Shown: positions 52,750 to 62,859 of the stretch, piece by piece
How positions within the stretch are numbered: the stretch's first letter is position 1
How the letters are laid out: every line of letters starts with the position of its first letter
Source of the DNA: Parelaphostrongylus tenuis
Taxonomy: Eukaryota; Nematoda; Chromadorea; Rhabditida; Metastrongylidae
NCBI GenBank assembly: GCA_019055375.1
Contig: JAHQIW010005280.1
Coordinates: 372,001 to 436,000, forward strand
Length of the DNA stretch: 64,000 nt
Direction: 5' to 3'
The notes under the pieces: generated by a model
Told to the model about the DNA's origin: nothing
Seen by the model: the letters and a program-made list of their open reading frames with translations, nothing else
The model's database searches: none
Translations under genes and position numbers: made by a program

Positions 52750-53270
52750 GTGCCGTTTTGGTTCTTTGATATGATTTTTGAATGGATTTGCATGATTTTG
52801 ATTACATCCATTCCATATCTTTTTGCGAACATTTTTGTGTACAGCTTTCCTATACCTGCTTCAAGATGGAGTTTTTGGGACCATCTAGCTTGCTACTCAT
52901 TCTCTAATGGCTAGTGGGGGAAAATGCTAGTGAAGCGGCGCGCAAGATCAGTCAAGCTTCCTATGGGCGGCACTAGCGCGACTGATCCTCCAGACTGTTC
53001 TCTCCAGCTTTGAACTTCGCGGACCATTCCCTTGCCGTTCGTTCCGCAAGCGTTATCGTCGCCCCAAGCTCCATTGATCTTGCGCGCCGCTTCACTAACA
53101 TATGCCCTCACGCTGCCTTCGTGCATGAGTAGCAAACGAATTTGTTCCCAAGCCAGCTCCATCTTAACGCAAGTAAAGCCAACTTGGTTACCAAAATGTT
53201 CCAAGAAAATGGGCACTTGAACGATACTAAAATCATACAATTTCATCCCAAAAGTCATGTTTACAGAATC
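52750..53270. mobile_element. Mariner element, foldback derivative 4
   Basis: Plus strand near 52866: AAGATGGAGTTTTTGGGACC; minus strand from about 53162: ELAWEQIRLLLMHEGS then SEAARKINGAWGDDNA, a transposase N-terminus. Outer parts GTGTACAGCTTTCC and GGAAAAGC-type sequence are mirrored. Catalytic region missing. Confidence 0.7.
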
Positions 53271-53394
53271 AAAACGGCCCGGAGGTTTTACACAATTAAT
53301 TTAATCAACTGGCGACAGAAAGCGTCATGGTTCGGAAAAAGTGGGATTCGGAAGTGTGATATCTCTTTACAAGTACTGACTGGTATGCAAGACA

Positions 53395-53560
53395 TTCGAC
53401 TTCAAGCGGGAGTTGAACCTCCGCGTCTCACCTACGCCGGCAGGGATCGAAGAAAGAGTGGTAGCAAAGCGATGGCTTCGGTAGTGTAGTGGTAGAACGC
53501 GCCCCGTCATGGGTAAAACGCTCGTTCAATTCCCACCGGGTGGAGGGGAGGGTGTGGTCT
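53395..53560. repeat. Twin tRNA-like heads, family B
   Basis: Minus head: CAAGCGGGAGTTGAACCTCC with CGCGTCTCACCTACGCCGG. Plus head: GCTTCGGTA GTGTAGTGGTAG then GTAAAACGCTCGTTCAATTC. Opposed and close together. Confidence 0.55.
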
Positions 53561-53774
53561 AATATCTAACATACCACTCACTACTCTTCGACGTATATTC
53601 ATAACAAAGCACTACTAAAAAGCAGTGAAAATAGAAGAGTTTTAATACATTTTACGTTTGAAGTGGCTTTTAGCATGAATGGATTTGATGCCGATCTGTG
53701 CTTACCAGACCAAACCCATCAAGGGATGGTCGCTGACAGATAGGTTATATCTAAGAAGAGTGGTAGGAAAACGG

Positions 53775-53845
53775 TGGCCTCGGTGGTGTACTGGTAACAT
53801 GCGCCCCTCGCATCAATCAAACATATGTCCGACTACCGCCTAAAG
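53775..53845 (+). repeat. tRNA-like SINE head, family B
   Basis: GGCCTCGGTGGTGTACTGGT, then CGCCCCTCGCATC; the B box has decayed to ATGTCCGACTACCGCC. Confidence 0.45.
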
Positions 53846-54144
53846 TCGGATGTTTTGCATAGAACACAGTGCTTCTAAATGTACTCCTAGCATCATATCG
53901 CTGCTGGAAAGCAGTAGAAGTAGTCATACTTGACGTCTTTTCCATATCATTTATCTACTAATGGTATGGGAACAGTGACTCGCTCTTTCTTGAAAAGACT
54001 CGCCAAACTTTTGTTTATCAAGAATACGTCTAGTTCAGTGGAAGAGGTATTACGAGTCTGGAATGCAACTGTAAAGTGTATTTGGGATCGTTTCCGTTGA
54101 GGCTGGGATTTTTGAAGGGACCTCTTTTGCTTTTTGAAGGGATC

Positions 54145-54385
54145 TCGCGCTCATGGCTCACCAAGCAATCCCCTCCGGGGTCGGTAAATTGGTACCGGGC
54201 AGGTCTGACTTGTCTGGGAGGATAAGCAGCACTGACTCGGTTCAGCGGAGGCCCCCGCGAGTCATTGTAAAGGCTAGATGTGCATTCAATCACCTCAAAC
54301 GGAGTTAAAAATTGAAGTCGAATGCATGGCGCATCCCTCAGGGATTGATCAACGCCGAGAGCTTTATCCTTTATCCTTTATCCTC
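54145..54385 (+). repeat. tRNA-derived SINE, family A, headless
   Basis: Begins at GATCTCGCGCTCATGGCTC; body GGTACCGGGCAGG, GGTTCAGCGGAGGCCC, tail GCGCATCCCTCAGGGATTG and TCCTTTATCC repeats. Followed by family D half-sites to about 54650 (AGTAATCATTCGAAAGC). Confidence 0.8.
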
Positions 54386-55364
54386 TTTTGCTTGATAAAG
54401 GTTTTTCATCAGACTTTAAGTAATCATTCGAAAGCTTCAATCTCGGAGGATTCAAAAATGTACCTTTTTTTCTTAAGAAGGCTTTCTTACAGCTTTGCAC
54501 GTTTGGAATGAAATTGTGCTTCGCATGCGTCGCGCGTTATCGCGGAATTTTTTGTTACTCATTTGGAACTATTCCTCCGCTTCATAAAGCTTTCTAGGTT
54601 TTCTGTAATCAACCTATTGGGGAAAGCTTTCTCTATTGTTCTAGCGCTTAAGATTTTCATTTTCATTATATATTGCCATTATATCTGCTACTAAGTTCAA
54701 GCTTAAGCCTAAGCAGCCTAAGATTAAACACGGAAATCATATGAACGTGTAGGGGAAATCTGCAAAAATTAGAATGTTATGTTTGATCTAGCCTACTTAT
54801 CAAAACGGTGAAATATCCTAAATTCAATGACAAAAATCGCACTCCGTTTATGAATCGCGCCTACGTAGTTCATGGATCGACGCTTGTGAGAGTCAGTCTC
54901 ATTTTCCTGCTGCAGTGCAGTAAAATGGTCTTTCCAGAAATAAACATAGTGGTGGAATCAGCGAATTTTGCGCTACCGAATGTTCACTAGTAGTTTAAGG
55001 GAGGAGACCTCTCATGTGAGATAAAACACCATAGACGCAACGCGTGTGAAACAGAATTTTATTTTGAATGATACAGCGCTGTGAGAAGACATTTTCAAGA
55101 GAAAAGTGTACTTCTTATTTCTCTGAGATTTAGGCCTTCGATTGAGTACCAAAAATCTGTTGTAAAGTCTTTGACCGGCGAAAAATCCTCATTCAAAAAT
55201 CTCTGCCCCATAATGGAAATGATCCGTATTTGCATAACGATGACATCAGTATTGCTTTGGAACCATGTAAATTTGTCATCCATTCATTCATTTCTACTTG
55301 TTCGATTCTATATGTTGTCATTTAGATAATATCATGTTCTTTGATTGAAATTTTAGAATTTCAG

Positions 55365-58300
55365 ATGGGTGTGGTCATCCCTCTCGTGGCGGTGACTGCA
55401 TTTTGGCTACTCATCGGCATTGGGGGTCCGTTTCTTGTTCCCAAAGGACCCAACAGGGGTGAGTTGTTGTGTATTCATTTGCTAAGAAGATTTTAAAGGA
55501 CTCATATTTCCTTCGGTAATGATTGAAGTTTACTCTCTTGCTATAAAATCTGTCTAAATGTCCAATTGTGTTGAGCAATTTGCAAAAAGTTGAACCTCGG
55601 TAAGGAGTTGAAGCCGCGTATCACCCTTTTTGGGGGACGTATGCTAATCACTGCACTTTTGGGGCTGCTGTTCTGCTACCATTCTTTCTACGATACAAGA
55701 TATCGATTCTGATAGCAATATGCCTGATAATCATTTCTTGAGCCACGCATTTCACTGGTCTGTCAATGAGGGCTGACTTATAGAGCCCGATACACGTGTT
55801 TCGATCTTGCGATCTCGTCAGTCGGGCAGTTACCCTTTCTCGTCTTTTGCTGATCTCTGTGGGTGCTCCAGTCCCCACACTAAGAGTTAGCGACGACGAA
55901 CGCTTTACACTCTATATCCAGTGACAAACTCACCGAACACAGAGAGAGAAAACACTCGAAACGTAAGATATGATATATTGAATATACCAGCCAAGAGCAA
56001 TCGAGTGTACAACACTCTATGTTTGGCGATACATAGACTGGACATAGAGTGTAAAACGTTCGTCGTCGCTAACTCTTAGTGTGGGGACTGGAGCACCCAC
56101 AGAGATTAGCAAAAGACGAGAAAGGGTGACTGCCCGACTAACGAGATCGCAAGATCGAAACACGTGTATCGGGCTCTATAAGTCAGCCCTCCTTGACAGA
56201 CCACTGACATGCGTGGCTCAAGAAATGATTATCAGACATATTGAAATTTGAGCTGTTGACTTAAGAAAACACTCGAATCGAAGGATATGTTATCTGGTAG
56301 CAAAAGTTATAAGACTGTATATTACTAAAAACTGGTTGAATAAAGAATTTTTGTCAATTTCATGATTACATGTTCTGCTTTTAGGAATCATCCAGACTAT
56401 GATAATCATGACTGCCGTCTGCTGCCATCTTTTCTGGATCCTGGTTTGTGCTTTAACGCATTGACGACCATAAACCTACGGCGTTAGCACCGTCCCATTG
56501 CGCGCGCGGCGGCGAGCAGTTCGCAGTCACGATGCCCGTGCTGGCGTTGATCGGGAAGAGCGTTGCTAGTTCGATCGCCTAACACGACGTTTCACTGTGG
56601 TTTCTCCGGTGTTATCCCCCTTTTTCCCGTACAATATGCTCAGATGACTGGCACACCATTTCACGCCATGTTTTGTATAGTAAATTTGTAAAATAAGTTG
56701 GATACACGTTGTTACCCTATAATCTATGTCTCGTATCAAAGAGTAGTGAAATTCTAGGCAACTGAGCGTTTTTTTTTTTGCTGTAACGATTGCCTTATAG
56801 AAGGTTTTCCAATGTTAAGCGACATCACAATATAACACCATTGAAACTACAGTGAAGCGTCGTGTTAGAGGACCGAACCAGTAAATTTCTTCTCGAGCGA
56901 GGCCAGCGCGAGGTACCGTCTCGTGGGCTCCTCGCTGCCGAGTCGACGGGCGGGGCTAGCGTCGTGTGTCAACGATTTCTCACGGGGTTTAGTTTTTTCT
57001 TTGTTCGGCACAGGTTTCTTATAACTTGTTAAAAAGAACTTCTTTGCTAGTCGATATGGGTTATGATATGCGCAAGTTCATCTGTTATTGACGAATGTTT
57101 ATTAATATCAATGTGTTTGACGTGATAGAGCTTTGAATATATATCACAGAATTTCTTGCACAATATTATAAATACTTGTTAGCAGAAAAGGTTAGGTAAG
57201 CCTACAGATTTTGACTTTGACGGCTTTAGAAGGTTAAAGTGAACCCAACATAGTTTTTACTTGAGTGGTTGGTATCAAATTCTTTGTTTGCGCAATATAT
57301 TACTTTCCATTGAATATCGAAAATACTGTTTTAGGAAGGGCACGTGAGCGCACAGGCTAGAGATACCCTGGGACACACCACACATTATCAATGATTCGAT
57401 CTCACGCTCAAGGCTCACCAATCCTTCCATCTCTCGGAGTCGGCGGATTGCGTTTCGATGTCATTGTCTTCTTTATTGTCAGTGATTAGAGTCGATTTTC
57501 CCCAGTCGTTTGTCTTCGTTGTGGGTCTTCGTGTTCGTTGTCGTCCGAGTCCAATCTTCTTTGGTGGAACACCTTTCATCATTGCTATTCAGTCGGATAG
57601 GGTAGCTATTATCGGGAAGAACATCTGGGAGTCTTTAACAGAAACAACTATGCAAAATGAGCTGTCACTAGAGGAATTGCATTTCCAGTTTGCACAGGAT
57701 TTAGTAACTTGATTGTTGGTTAGAGTTTCTTTCAAAAACATTACAAAGGACAAACTCAAATAAATGCTTCTAATTGGTACTTTTATAATATAGAATATAA
57801 CATGATGTAGTGACACCTATCATTACCAGTGCTTAATTTTCTCCTTAAAACTTTCTTGCATAAGCTTTTCCAACGGATAAGTCATCCTTTTATAGTAAAA
57901 TGTTATCAGTTTTGAGGGCCTGTTGTCGAGTGGCTAGTGATTCTCGAGGTGGGGTTGATCCCCCAACACTCTGCGGTAGTGAATAACTTATCTCCAGCGG
58001 AACGCTTCAGCCTGGTTATTTACGAAATCGCATGATCCACTCAACCAGTGTTCTACAACGTTCAATCAAGTAATGAACGCGAGGAGACGAATTGAATGAT
58101 AGAAGTGCTGGGACCCTCACAGTTGAAAAAACTGCAATAGAGTCAATCAATGATATCAATAATAAAATTTATTGTTTGTCTAAGTCAACTTTGCTAACAC
58201 TAAGCAGGATCATAGATGTTGAGTCCAAATCGCAGTGAACATTACCATTATTTCAGATATATTTGCACCAACTCAATCCTCTCATTGGTCCTCAAATCAA

Positions 58301-58382
58301 TGTGAAAACTATCCGCTGGATTTCCTTGAAATGGGGCGACTCTCCAACTCCTGTGTTCCACTTAACTAACATGAGTAATTAG
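55365..58382 (+). CDS. vha-17: V-ATPase membrane-sector subunit e
   Basis: Small subunit of the proton-pumping V-ATPase Vo sector in endosomes and lysosomes. Exons 55365-55458, 56385-56443, 58257-58382 (TAG), 92 residues, perfectly phased. First span VIPLVAVTAFWLLIGIGGPF, then the family signature VPKGPNRG, second span IIQTMIIMTAVCCHLFWIL, then YLHQLNPLIGPQINVKTIRW. ATG directly follows TTTCAG, suggesting trans-splicing to a leader. Intron 1 (926 bp) holds the hammerhead foldback FB6; intron 2 (1.8 kb) holds another inverted repeat and SINE pieces. No indels. Confidence 0.95.
55785..55827 (-). ncRNA. Hammerhead ribozyme, antisense to vha-17
   Basis: Minus strand: stem I GCCCGA/TCGGGC (six pairs), CTGACGA, stem II GATC/GATC capped by GCAA (a GNRA tetraloop), GAA, ACACGTGT, A. 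Structurally the most complete copy in the window. Confidence 0.85.
56132..56174 (+). ncRNA. Hammerhead motif, sense in vha-17 intron, core mutated
   Basis: Identical to the mirror copy at 55785 except CTAACGA for CTGACGA. The changed G is one of the invariant catalytic-core bases, so self-cleavage of the vha-17 pre-mRNA should be prevented. Confidence 0.8.
56575..56885. repeat. Inverted repeat
   Basis: CCTAACACGACGTTTCACTG at the left opposes CAGTGAAGCGTCGTGTTAG at the right; GGTGTTATCCCC pairs with the mirrored TATAACACCATTG. Lies in vha-17 intron 2 between GC-rich flanks (56505-56530, 56900-56960). Confidence 0.65.
57350..57440 (+). repeat. tRNA-derived SINE, family A, head only
   Basis: AGCGCACAGGCTAGAGATAC, ATGATTCGATCTCACGCTC, then CATCTCTCGGAGTCGGC; breaks off into family F sequence (TCGTTTGTCTTCGTTGTGG) at about 57500. 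Confidence 0.6.
57925..58140 (+). repeat. tRNA-derived SINE, family C, diverged
   Basis: GTTGTCGAGTGGCTAGTGAT head, CCAGTGTTCTACAACG, tail GGGACCCTCACAGTTG and ATAGAGTCAATC. In vha-17 intron 2. Confidence 0.55.
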
Positions 58383-59524
58383 TTATTTCTTTCGCTAAAT
58401 CCCCATTTCATGGTCAAAGTTTAATAGTGTGAAGGCAGTTCCACGAATGCTCTGTGATTTCGTATCATTTGAAACGAATGTGTAATTGCGGTTCTATCAT
58501 GACTTCTTGCTGTGTTCTGAACTTGCTTTAGCTGTCGAATAAGTATTACCTTCCTCTAATGATCACTTATTGACTGTATTCGATCAAATTTATATCAGCT
58601 ATTATATTGATAACCGAATTCTTTCGGCACTATGAAGAATTTCCACGGTGTTGAACGTGATTTACCATTTACTTATCAGAAACCTCGGTTTCCTTTTGTA
58701 CATTCCGTGTTATTTTTCTAGTTTTTTCGAGAATAAATCATCTATAGCATATATAATAATTTATCTTTATAATTCTGTAAAGCTATAACAGTACGATTTG
58801 CACTCTTACAGGCAGAAATTGATCATGATTATGCACGGCAGTACTTAAAGCAAATATGACTCAATAAATATTATCAAAAATTACAAAATAACAAAGTAGA
58901 GAGTGAACAGTATTGAGTGAACAACCGTAAATCTGTTCGATTCTGAGAGACGAAGCAGATTGGCAGCATCAGGAAATCATTAACACATGAGGCGCATTTT
59001 GACCAATTGTATTCACAGTTGTACGGTAATACGAGAAGACGCAGTATAACAGTGAATGAAGCGATGAACTAATACTCATTAGAAGATTATCTATACCCTT
59101 TAGCGGGGCAAAAGGAAATGCGAAAGTTATGCCTAGTTTTCTGAGCACAAGAAAGCAGTAAATGAAAGGAAGATTTGAAAAACAAACGCCTAAAAAGGAA
59201 TTTTTATCTAATAGATTTAAATTAGTAAAGTTGTTATTGAACAGAGCAGAAAGTACAGATAGAGCAAGAGCAAATGATGATGATATCGAATAATCTGATG
59301 TGGGCAGTGAATGAAAAAAAATGGCTAGTTAAGTGTCCAGTGAGTAATGAAAATATGAAAGATATCGGTTTCATAAAACAACAAATAAATAAACAACATC
59401 ACAAATACGGCAATAGATCACCTATATTTCACTAATAACGAACCAATTTTGTTTTCCTAGAAAGGTTTCAAGGATTAGAAGATGTACATTGTGGGATTGG
59501 AATGGGAATTGTCAGCTGCCGCTG

Positions 59525-59633
59525 TCAGCTACCAGTTGTTTTTTGATCTATGCTGAATACGAGTCCTTTGTACTTGTCGGGTGCACATTTGCCACAGTAA
59601 CCACCACATCGTCCATCAATTACGGCGTTATTC
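59525..59633 (-). CDS. Cysteine-rich terminal exon, unknown gene
   Basis: Minus-strand frame open from a possible acceptor at 59633 to a TGA at 59527-59525. Residues GRCGGYCGKCAPDKYKGLVF show a compact C-x3-C-x2-C pattern as in small secreted or extracellular domains. Could be the last exon of the gene at 60.7-61.5 kb or a separate gene. Family not recognised. Confidence 0.35.
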
Positions 59634-59699
59634 TTCAAAGCGCAATGTTCAACAAACAAACGTTTTTTGGAAATAATAATAATGAGATATTATAGTCAT

Positions 59700-59985
59700 A
59701 TATTCAACAATGTTGTGCGATAATAGAAAACTCGAAACTCAGGCGGTTTTTGAATCACGTCTTCCTCTCTCCGAGGGCGTGTCAACCACGGGGCTCCTTG
59801 TCCACTACCACTTTTTCTGCGATACATGACATGGAAATTGTGGGTGAATTGAGTCCATCCGTCTGTAGGTTTGGTCTGTTGAACACATGCCTTCTCGGAA
59901 AGGGTGAGACGCGGCTTCAACGCCCAATCGAGTTTTGAAGTTTTGTATATCAATCAACATTCTTGAATATATGGTTATAAATCTT
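59700..59985. repeat. Twin tRNA-like repeat with inverted ends
   Basis: Ends ATATTCAACAATGTTGTGCG and complement-like ATCAACATTCTTGAATATAT; inside, a minus head (CAGGCGGTTTTTGAATC) and a plus head (GGGTGAGACGCGGCTTC). Ends relate to those of 40976-41165. Confidence 0.55.
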
Positions 59986-60559
59986 GACACTACTAACTAA
60001 AAAGCGATAAAATATAAAGAATCCTAGTAGATCATAGTGAGGCTTGTTCCTGATGTTTATCTCATCTATCCCAATTAGATTACATGATCAAGGGTGTTAA
60101 AAATTCAGAGAAACATGAACCAGAAGTGAAATCGATTTGATTCACGAAGTAATTGGGACGAATTTTATTATTTTACCCACTAGTTGCTGACTTCTTAGTG
60201 ACCTCGGCATTGAGTTGACTGCACTATTTGATGCGCAGATATGGGGGTGCTACTCAGAAACGTTAGCTGTTGTAAAAAGAACATTGCAGTAACAACTTCA
60301 TGCTTGCTCATCAAGAAAATTGGAAATCTTACTAAATTCAGTGTAACAGGCAAAGTGGTAATGAAGGTATTGGCTCGATCCACTGTTCCAGCACTCTTTC
60401 GTAATCAGCTAACGAATGCCTTAGGGAACGCCCTAGCTTGCTCACTTCTGAAATTACTAGTAGGACTGTCTCAATCCCCACTATACGACATTTATGGAGA
60501 AGTAGAAATTTTCAAGCAGCAGACGAAGTAACATTGAAATGTTGAACATTTTTGTGGAG

Positions 60560-60640
60560 GGTACGGAATGCAAGGAGACGAATCGAATGCAAGAAGTGCT
60601 GGTATCCGCGCAGCGCACTGACGACGGGTCATGTAAAAAA
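60560..60640 (+). repeat. SINE family C, tail only
   Basis: GGAGACGAATCGAATGC, AGAAGTGCTGGTATCCGCGC match the family C 3' part. Confidence 0.5.
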
Positions 60641-60716
60641 AATCTCAACTGCTCACAGTTAAGGAGATAGTTTATATGTAGGTAACAAAAACTTCACGAT
60701 AATTTGTTATTATTAC

Positions 60717-61535
60717 CTGTGATCTGTCAATTCTTGACGTGGTTCGATGCCCTTTGTCTTCCCACTGAAGATCGTCAACTATTTTTAAACCCTGTTCCTC
60801 GGAGATCTATAGAGAATCGACCCTAAAATAGAGGCATTGCGATTTTTGACATCTACTGGAAACTGCTCGAATAATTGTGACAGGGATATCATTACCTGAG
60901 GACAATCTTTCATTGCTATAACAGTCACCAGCTGTACCGTATGGCACAAATGAGCCGTACATTGTGTTTGAGAAAGCCATGTCGTTAACTAAAATGTTCT
61001 CTTTGTTTAGAGATCCATCTCTACATTTCTACAAGGCCAAATTCTGAGTGACACTGAAAGTAAGGTCTTGTCGATTACTTGCGTCGTACGGAGTGCGCAC
61101 TGAAGAGTCGAAAAGATTCAGTGCCTTCTGCCTTCAGATGAGGAAATTTAGCTAAACAAATTTTAGACATCACTGATTTTCTTTTTTTTTTTCCCTTATT
61201 ATAAAATCGGTGAGAGCTTACTGGACTCAGACTAATGACAAAAGTTCCATAGGAAAAGCTGTTGGTGCGTTGCCATTTGCTAAGACATTGCGACGTACGA
61301 TGAACGAGATAAGTTGTTCAAAATTAGTACGCATATTTATCTTATCGTCTAGAGTACAAGAGCATTCACAGTGGGCAAAATGGTGGACACTGAGGATTAT
61401 CTGGTGTCGTTCTTATAAAGAGTCTCACTCGGTAGAGATATGCCATACAAGAAGCACAAACATAGATTGAAATTCCCCAAATGGCGAAATGGATGGCTAC
61501 ACCAATAACAGTATAGTAAATTTCGGTAAAAATGA
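60717..61535 (-). CDS. Unrecognised membrane protein, partial exons
   Basis: Exon 61535-61429 encodes a clear membrane span (VIGVAIHFAIWGISIYVCA), acceptor AAG and donor GTGAGA. Exon 60988-60896 (TTTTAG acceptor, GTAATG donor) and exon 60778-60717 (AATAG acceptor, GTAATA donor) join in phase to give a polar tail: NTMYGSFVPYGTAGDCYSNE then DLQWEDKGHRTTSRIDRS. At least one exon between the first two is missing from my reading, and the start and end are unknown. An alternative phase through the last two exons is also open, so the frame is not certain. Confidence 0.4.
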
Positions 61536-61640
61536 CTTAAGATCAAGATAAGTGACTAAATGAAATCATAACAAGTATAAATAATTTCTTCGACCAAGAA
61601 GGACACGTATTGTCTCATCTTGATCATCTGAAAACATAAT

Positions 61641-61965
61641 CTGAGCCTTTCATGAAGTCTGTTATGGCACTTAGTAGTGGACACGTGTTTCGACCTTTCA
61701 GCGTCATCAGTTGCACGGTGCTTTTCATTTCAACCAATCTTAAAAGAGAGCTTCCTCCTACCTTGCATATAGAGGAATCGGCGACGAACAACTTACATTG
61801 CCGTTAGGTGAAAAGACCACCTTGTCGTGCAGTGTTTTGCAGTCGATTGCTCGTGGCTGGTGAAACTTATCATGTAATACCTTTCTTTACCGTGCAACTG
61901 ATGAGGCTATAAGGCCGCAGCACTTATCTTTGCCACAGCAGACTTTATTAAAGGCTCAAAGTACG
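61641..61965. mobile_element. Foldback element FB7 with degenerate hammerheads
   Basis: Arms TGAGCCTTTCATGAAGTCTG and TTAAAGGCTCAAAG. Left arm, minus strand (61675-61715): GTGCAACTGATGA, broken stem II, GAA, ACACGTGT, C. Right arm, plus: GTGCAACTGATGAGGC, TATAAG, GCC but GAAA lost. Links the ACACGTGT class to the FB8/FB9 family. Confidence 0.65.
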
Positions 61966-61974
61966 CTATCAGAT

Positions 61975-62285
61975 TATAAAAGGATAAAAAAGGATAAAGC
62001 TCTCGGCGTTGATCAATCCCTGAGGGATGCGCCATGCATTCGACTTCAATTTTTAACTTCGTTTGAGGTGATTGAATGCATATCTGGCCTTTACAATGAC
62101 TCGCGGTGGCCTCCCGCTGAACCGAGTCAGTGCTGCTTATCCTCCCAGACAAGTCTGAGACCTGCCTGGTACCCAATTTACCGACCCCGGTGGGATGGAT
62201 GGCTTGGTGGAGCCATGAGCGCGAGATCGAACCATTGACCTCGTGTGCGACGCAGGGCACCTCTAACCACTGCGCCACATGCGCT
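61975..62285 (-). repeat. tRNA-derived SINE, family A, full length
   Basis: On the minus strand: GCGCATGTGGCGCAGTGG head, GGTTCGATCTCGCGCTCAT, CCACCGGGGTCGG region, GTCTGGGAGGATAAGCAGC, GACTCGGTTCAGCGGGAGG, GGCGCATCCCTCAGGGATTG. One of the best copies. Confidence 0.85.
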
Positions 62286-62439
62286 CTTATCAGATTATAC
62301 TGTTTAGAATATTGGTCTCAAAAACAGTCGAAAAGAAAGGAATCTTGATTATACAGCTTTCTCCGCCAAAGAGTCTAAAGAATGTGCAGATTTGAAAAAA
62401 TCAGTTTAAGAATGATTCTATACCTTGGACTGAAGTGGC

Positions 62440-62700
62440 GTGTGCTGCGGAGTCTTTAGAGGTCCCCGCAATACGTATGTTGTCAATGTTTTAATCCCGT
62501 GCCCAAGACTTAGCTAGCGTTCCATCCCTCCGGGATTGGTGAATTGGTGCCAGACTTGTCTGGGAGGATAGCAGCACTGTCTCAAAACATCGGTACACCA
62601 TAACGAGTAAAGGCCAATTATGCATTCAGTCACCTCAAACGACGCTTGATGAAGGCGAATACCCGACGCATCTTTTAAAAACTAATCAACACAAGTGAAG
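62440..62700 (+). repeat. tRNA-derived SINE, family A, diverged
   Basis: GGCGTGTGCTGCGGAGTC head, CATCCCTCCGGGATTGG, CAGACTTGTCTGGGAGG, CAGTCACCTCAAACGACG. Confidence 0.65.
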
Positions 62701-62859
62701 ATGTTGCGTGCGTAGGCTGTTGCAAAGCATTACTGGAAACAGGGTACTACCGGAGATCTGATTTGCCACAAAAGGTGACAAACAGGCTAACGCTAGATAC
62801 AATCGACGCAAAAGAGATTTAATCTAATTTTGAAAAATGTTCAAAGCCTTACCCGAGAA

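Larger units (their letters stand above)
55722..56290. mobile_element. Hammerhead foldback element FB6 (in vha-17 intron 1)
   Basis: The best-preserved foldback: arms of roughly 200 bp with long near-identical stretches, e.g. CTCTGTGGGTGCTCCAGTCC against its complement, and AACTCTTAGTGTGGGGACTG. Ends CTGATAATCATTTCTTGAG and complement; outer right CTTAAGAAAACACTCGAA. Both arms carry hammerheads, the left on the minus and the right on the plus strand. Confidence 0.85.

Noticed and set aside
60241..60531. 96-codon plus-strand ORF
   Set aside because: Ordinary-looking but open on both strands, no family resemblance and no splice or neighbour support.
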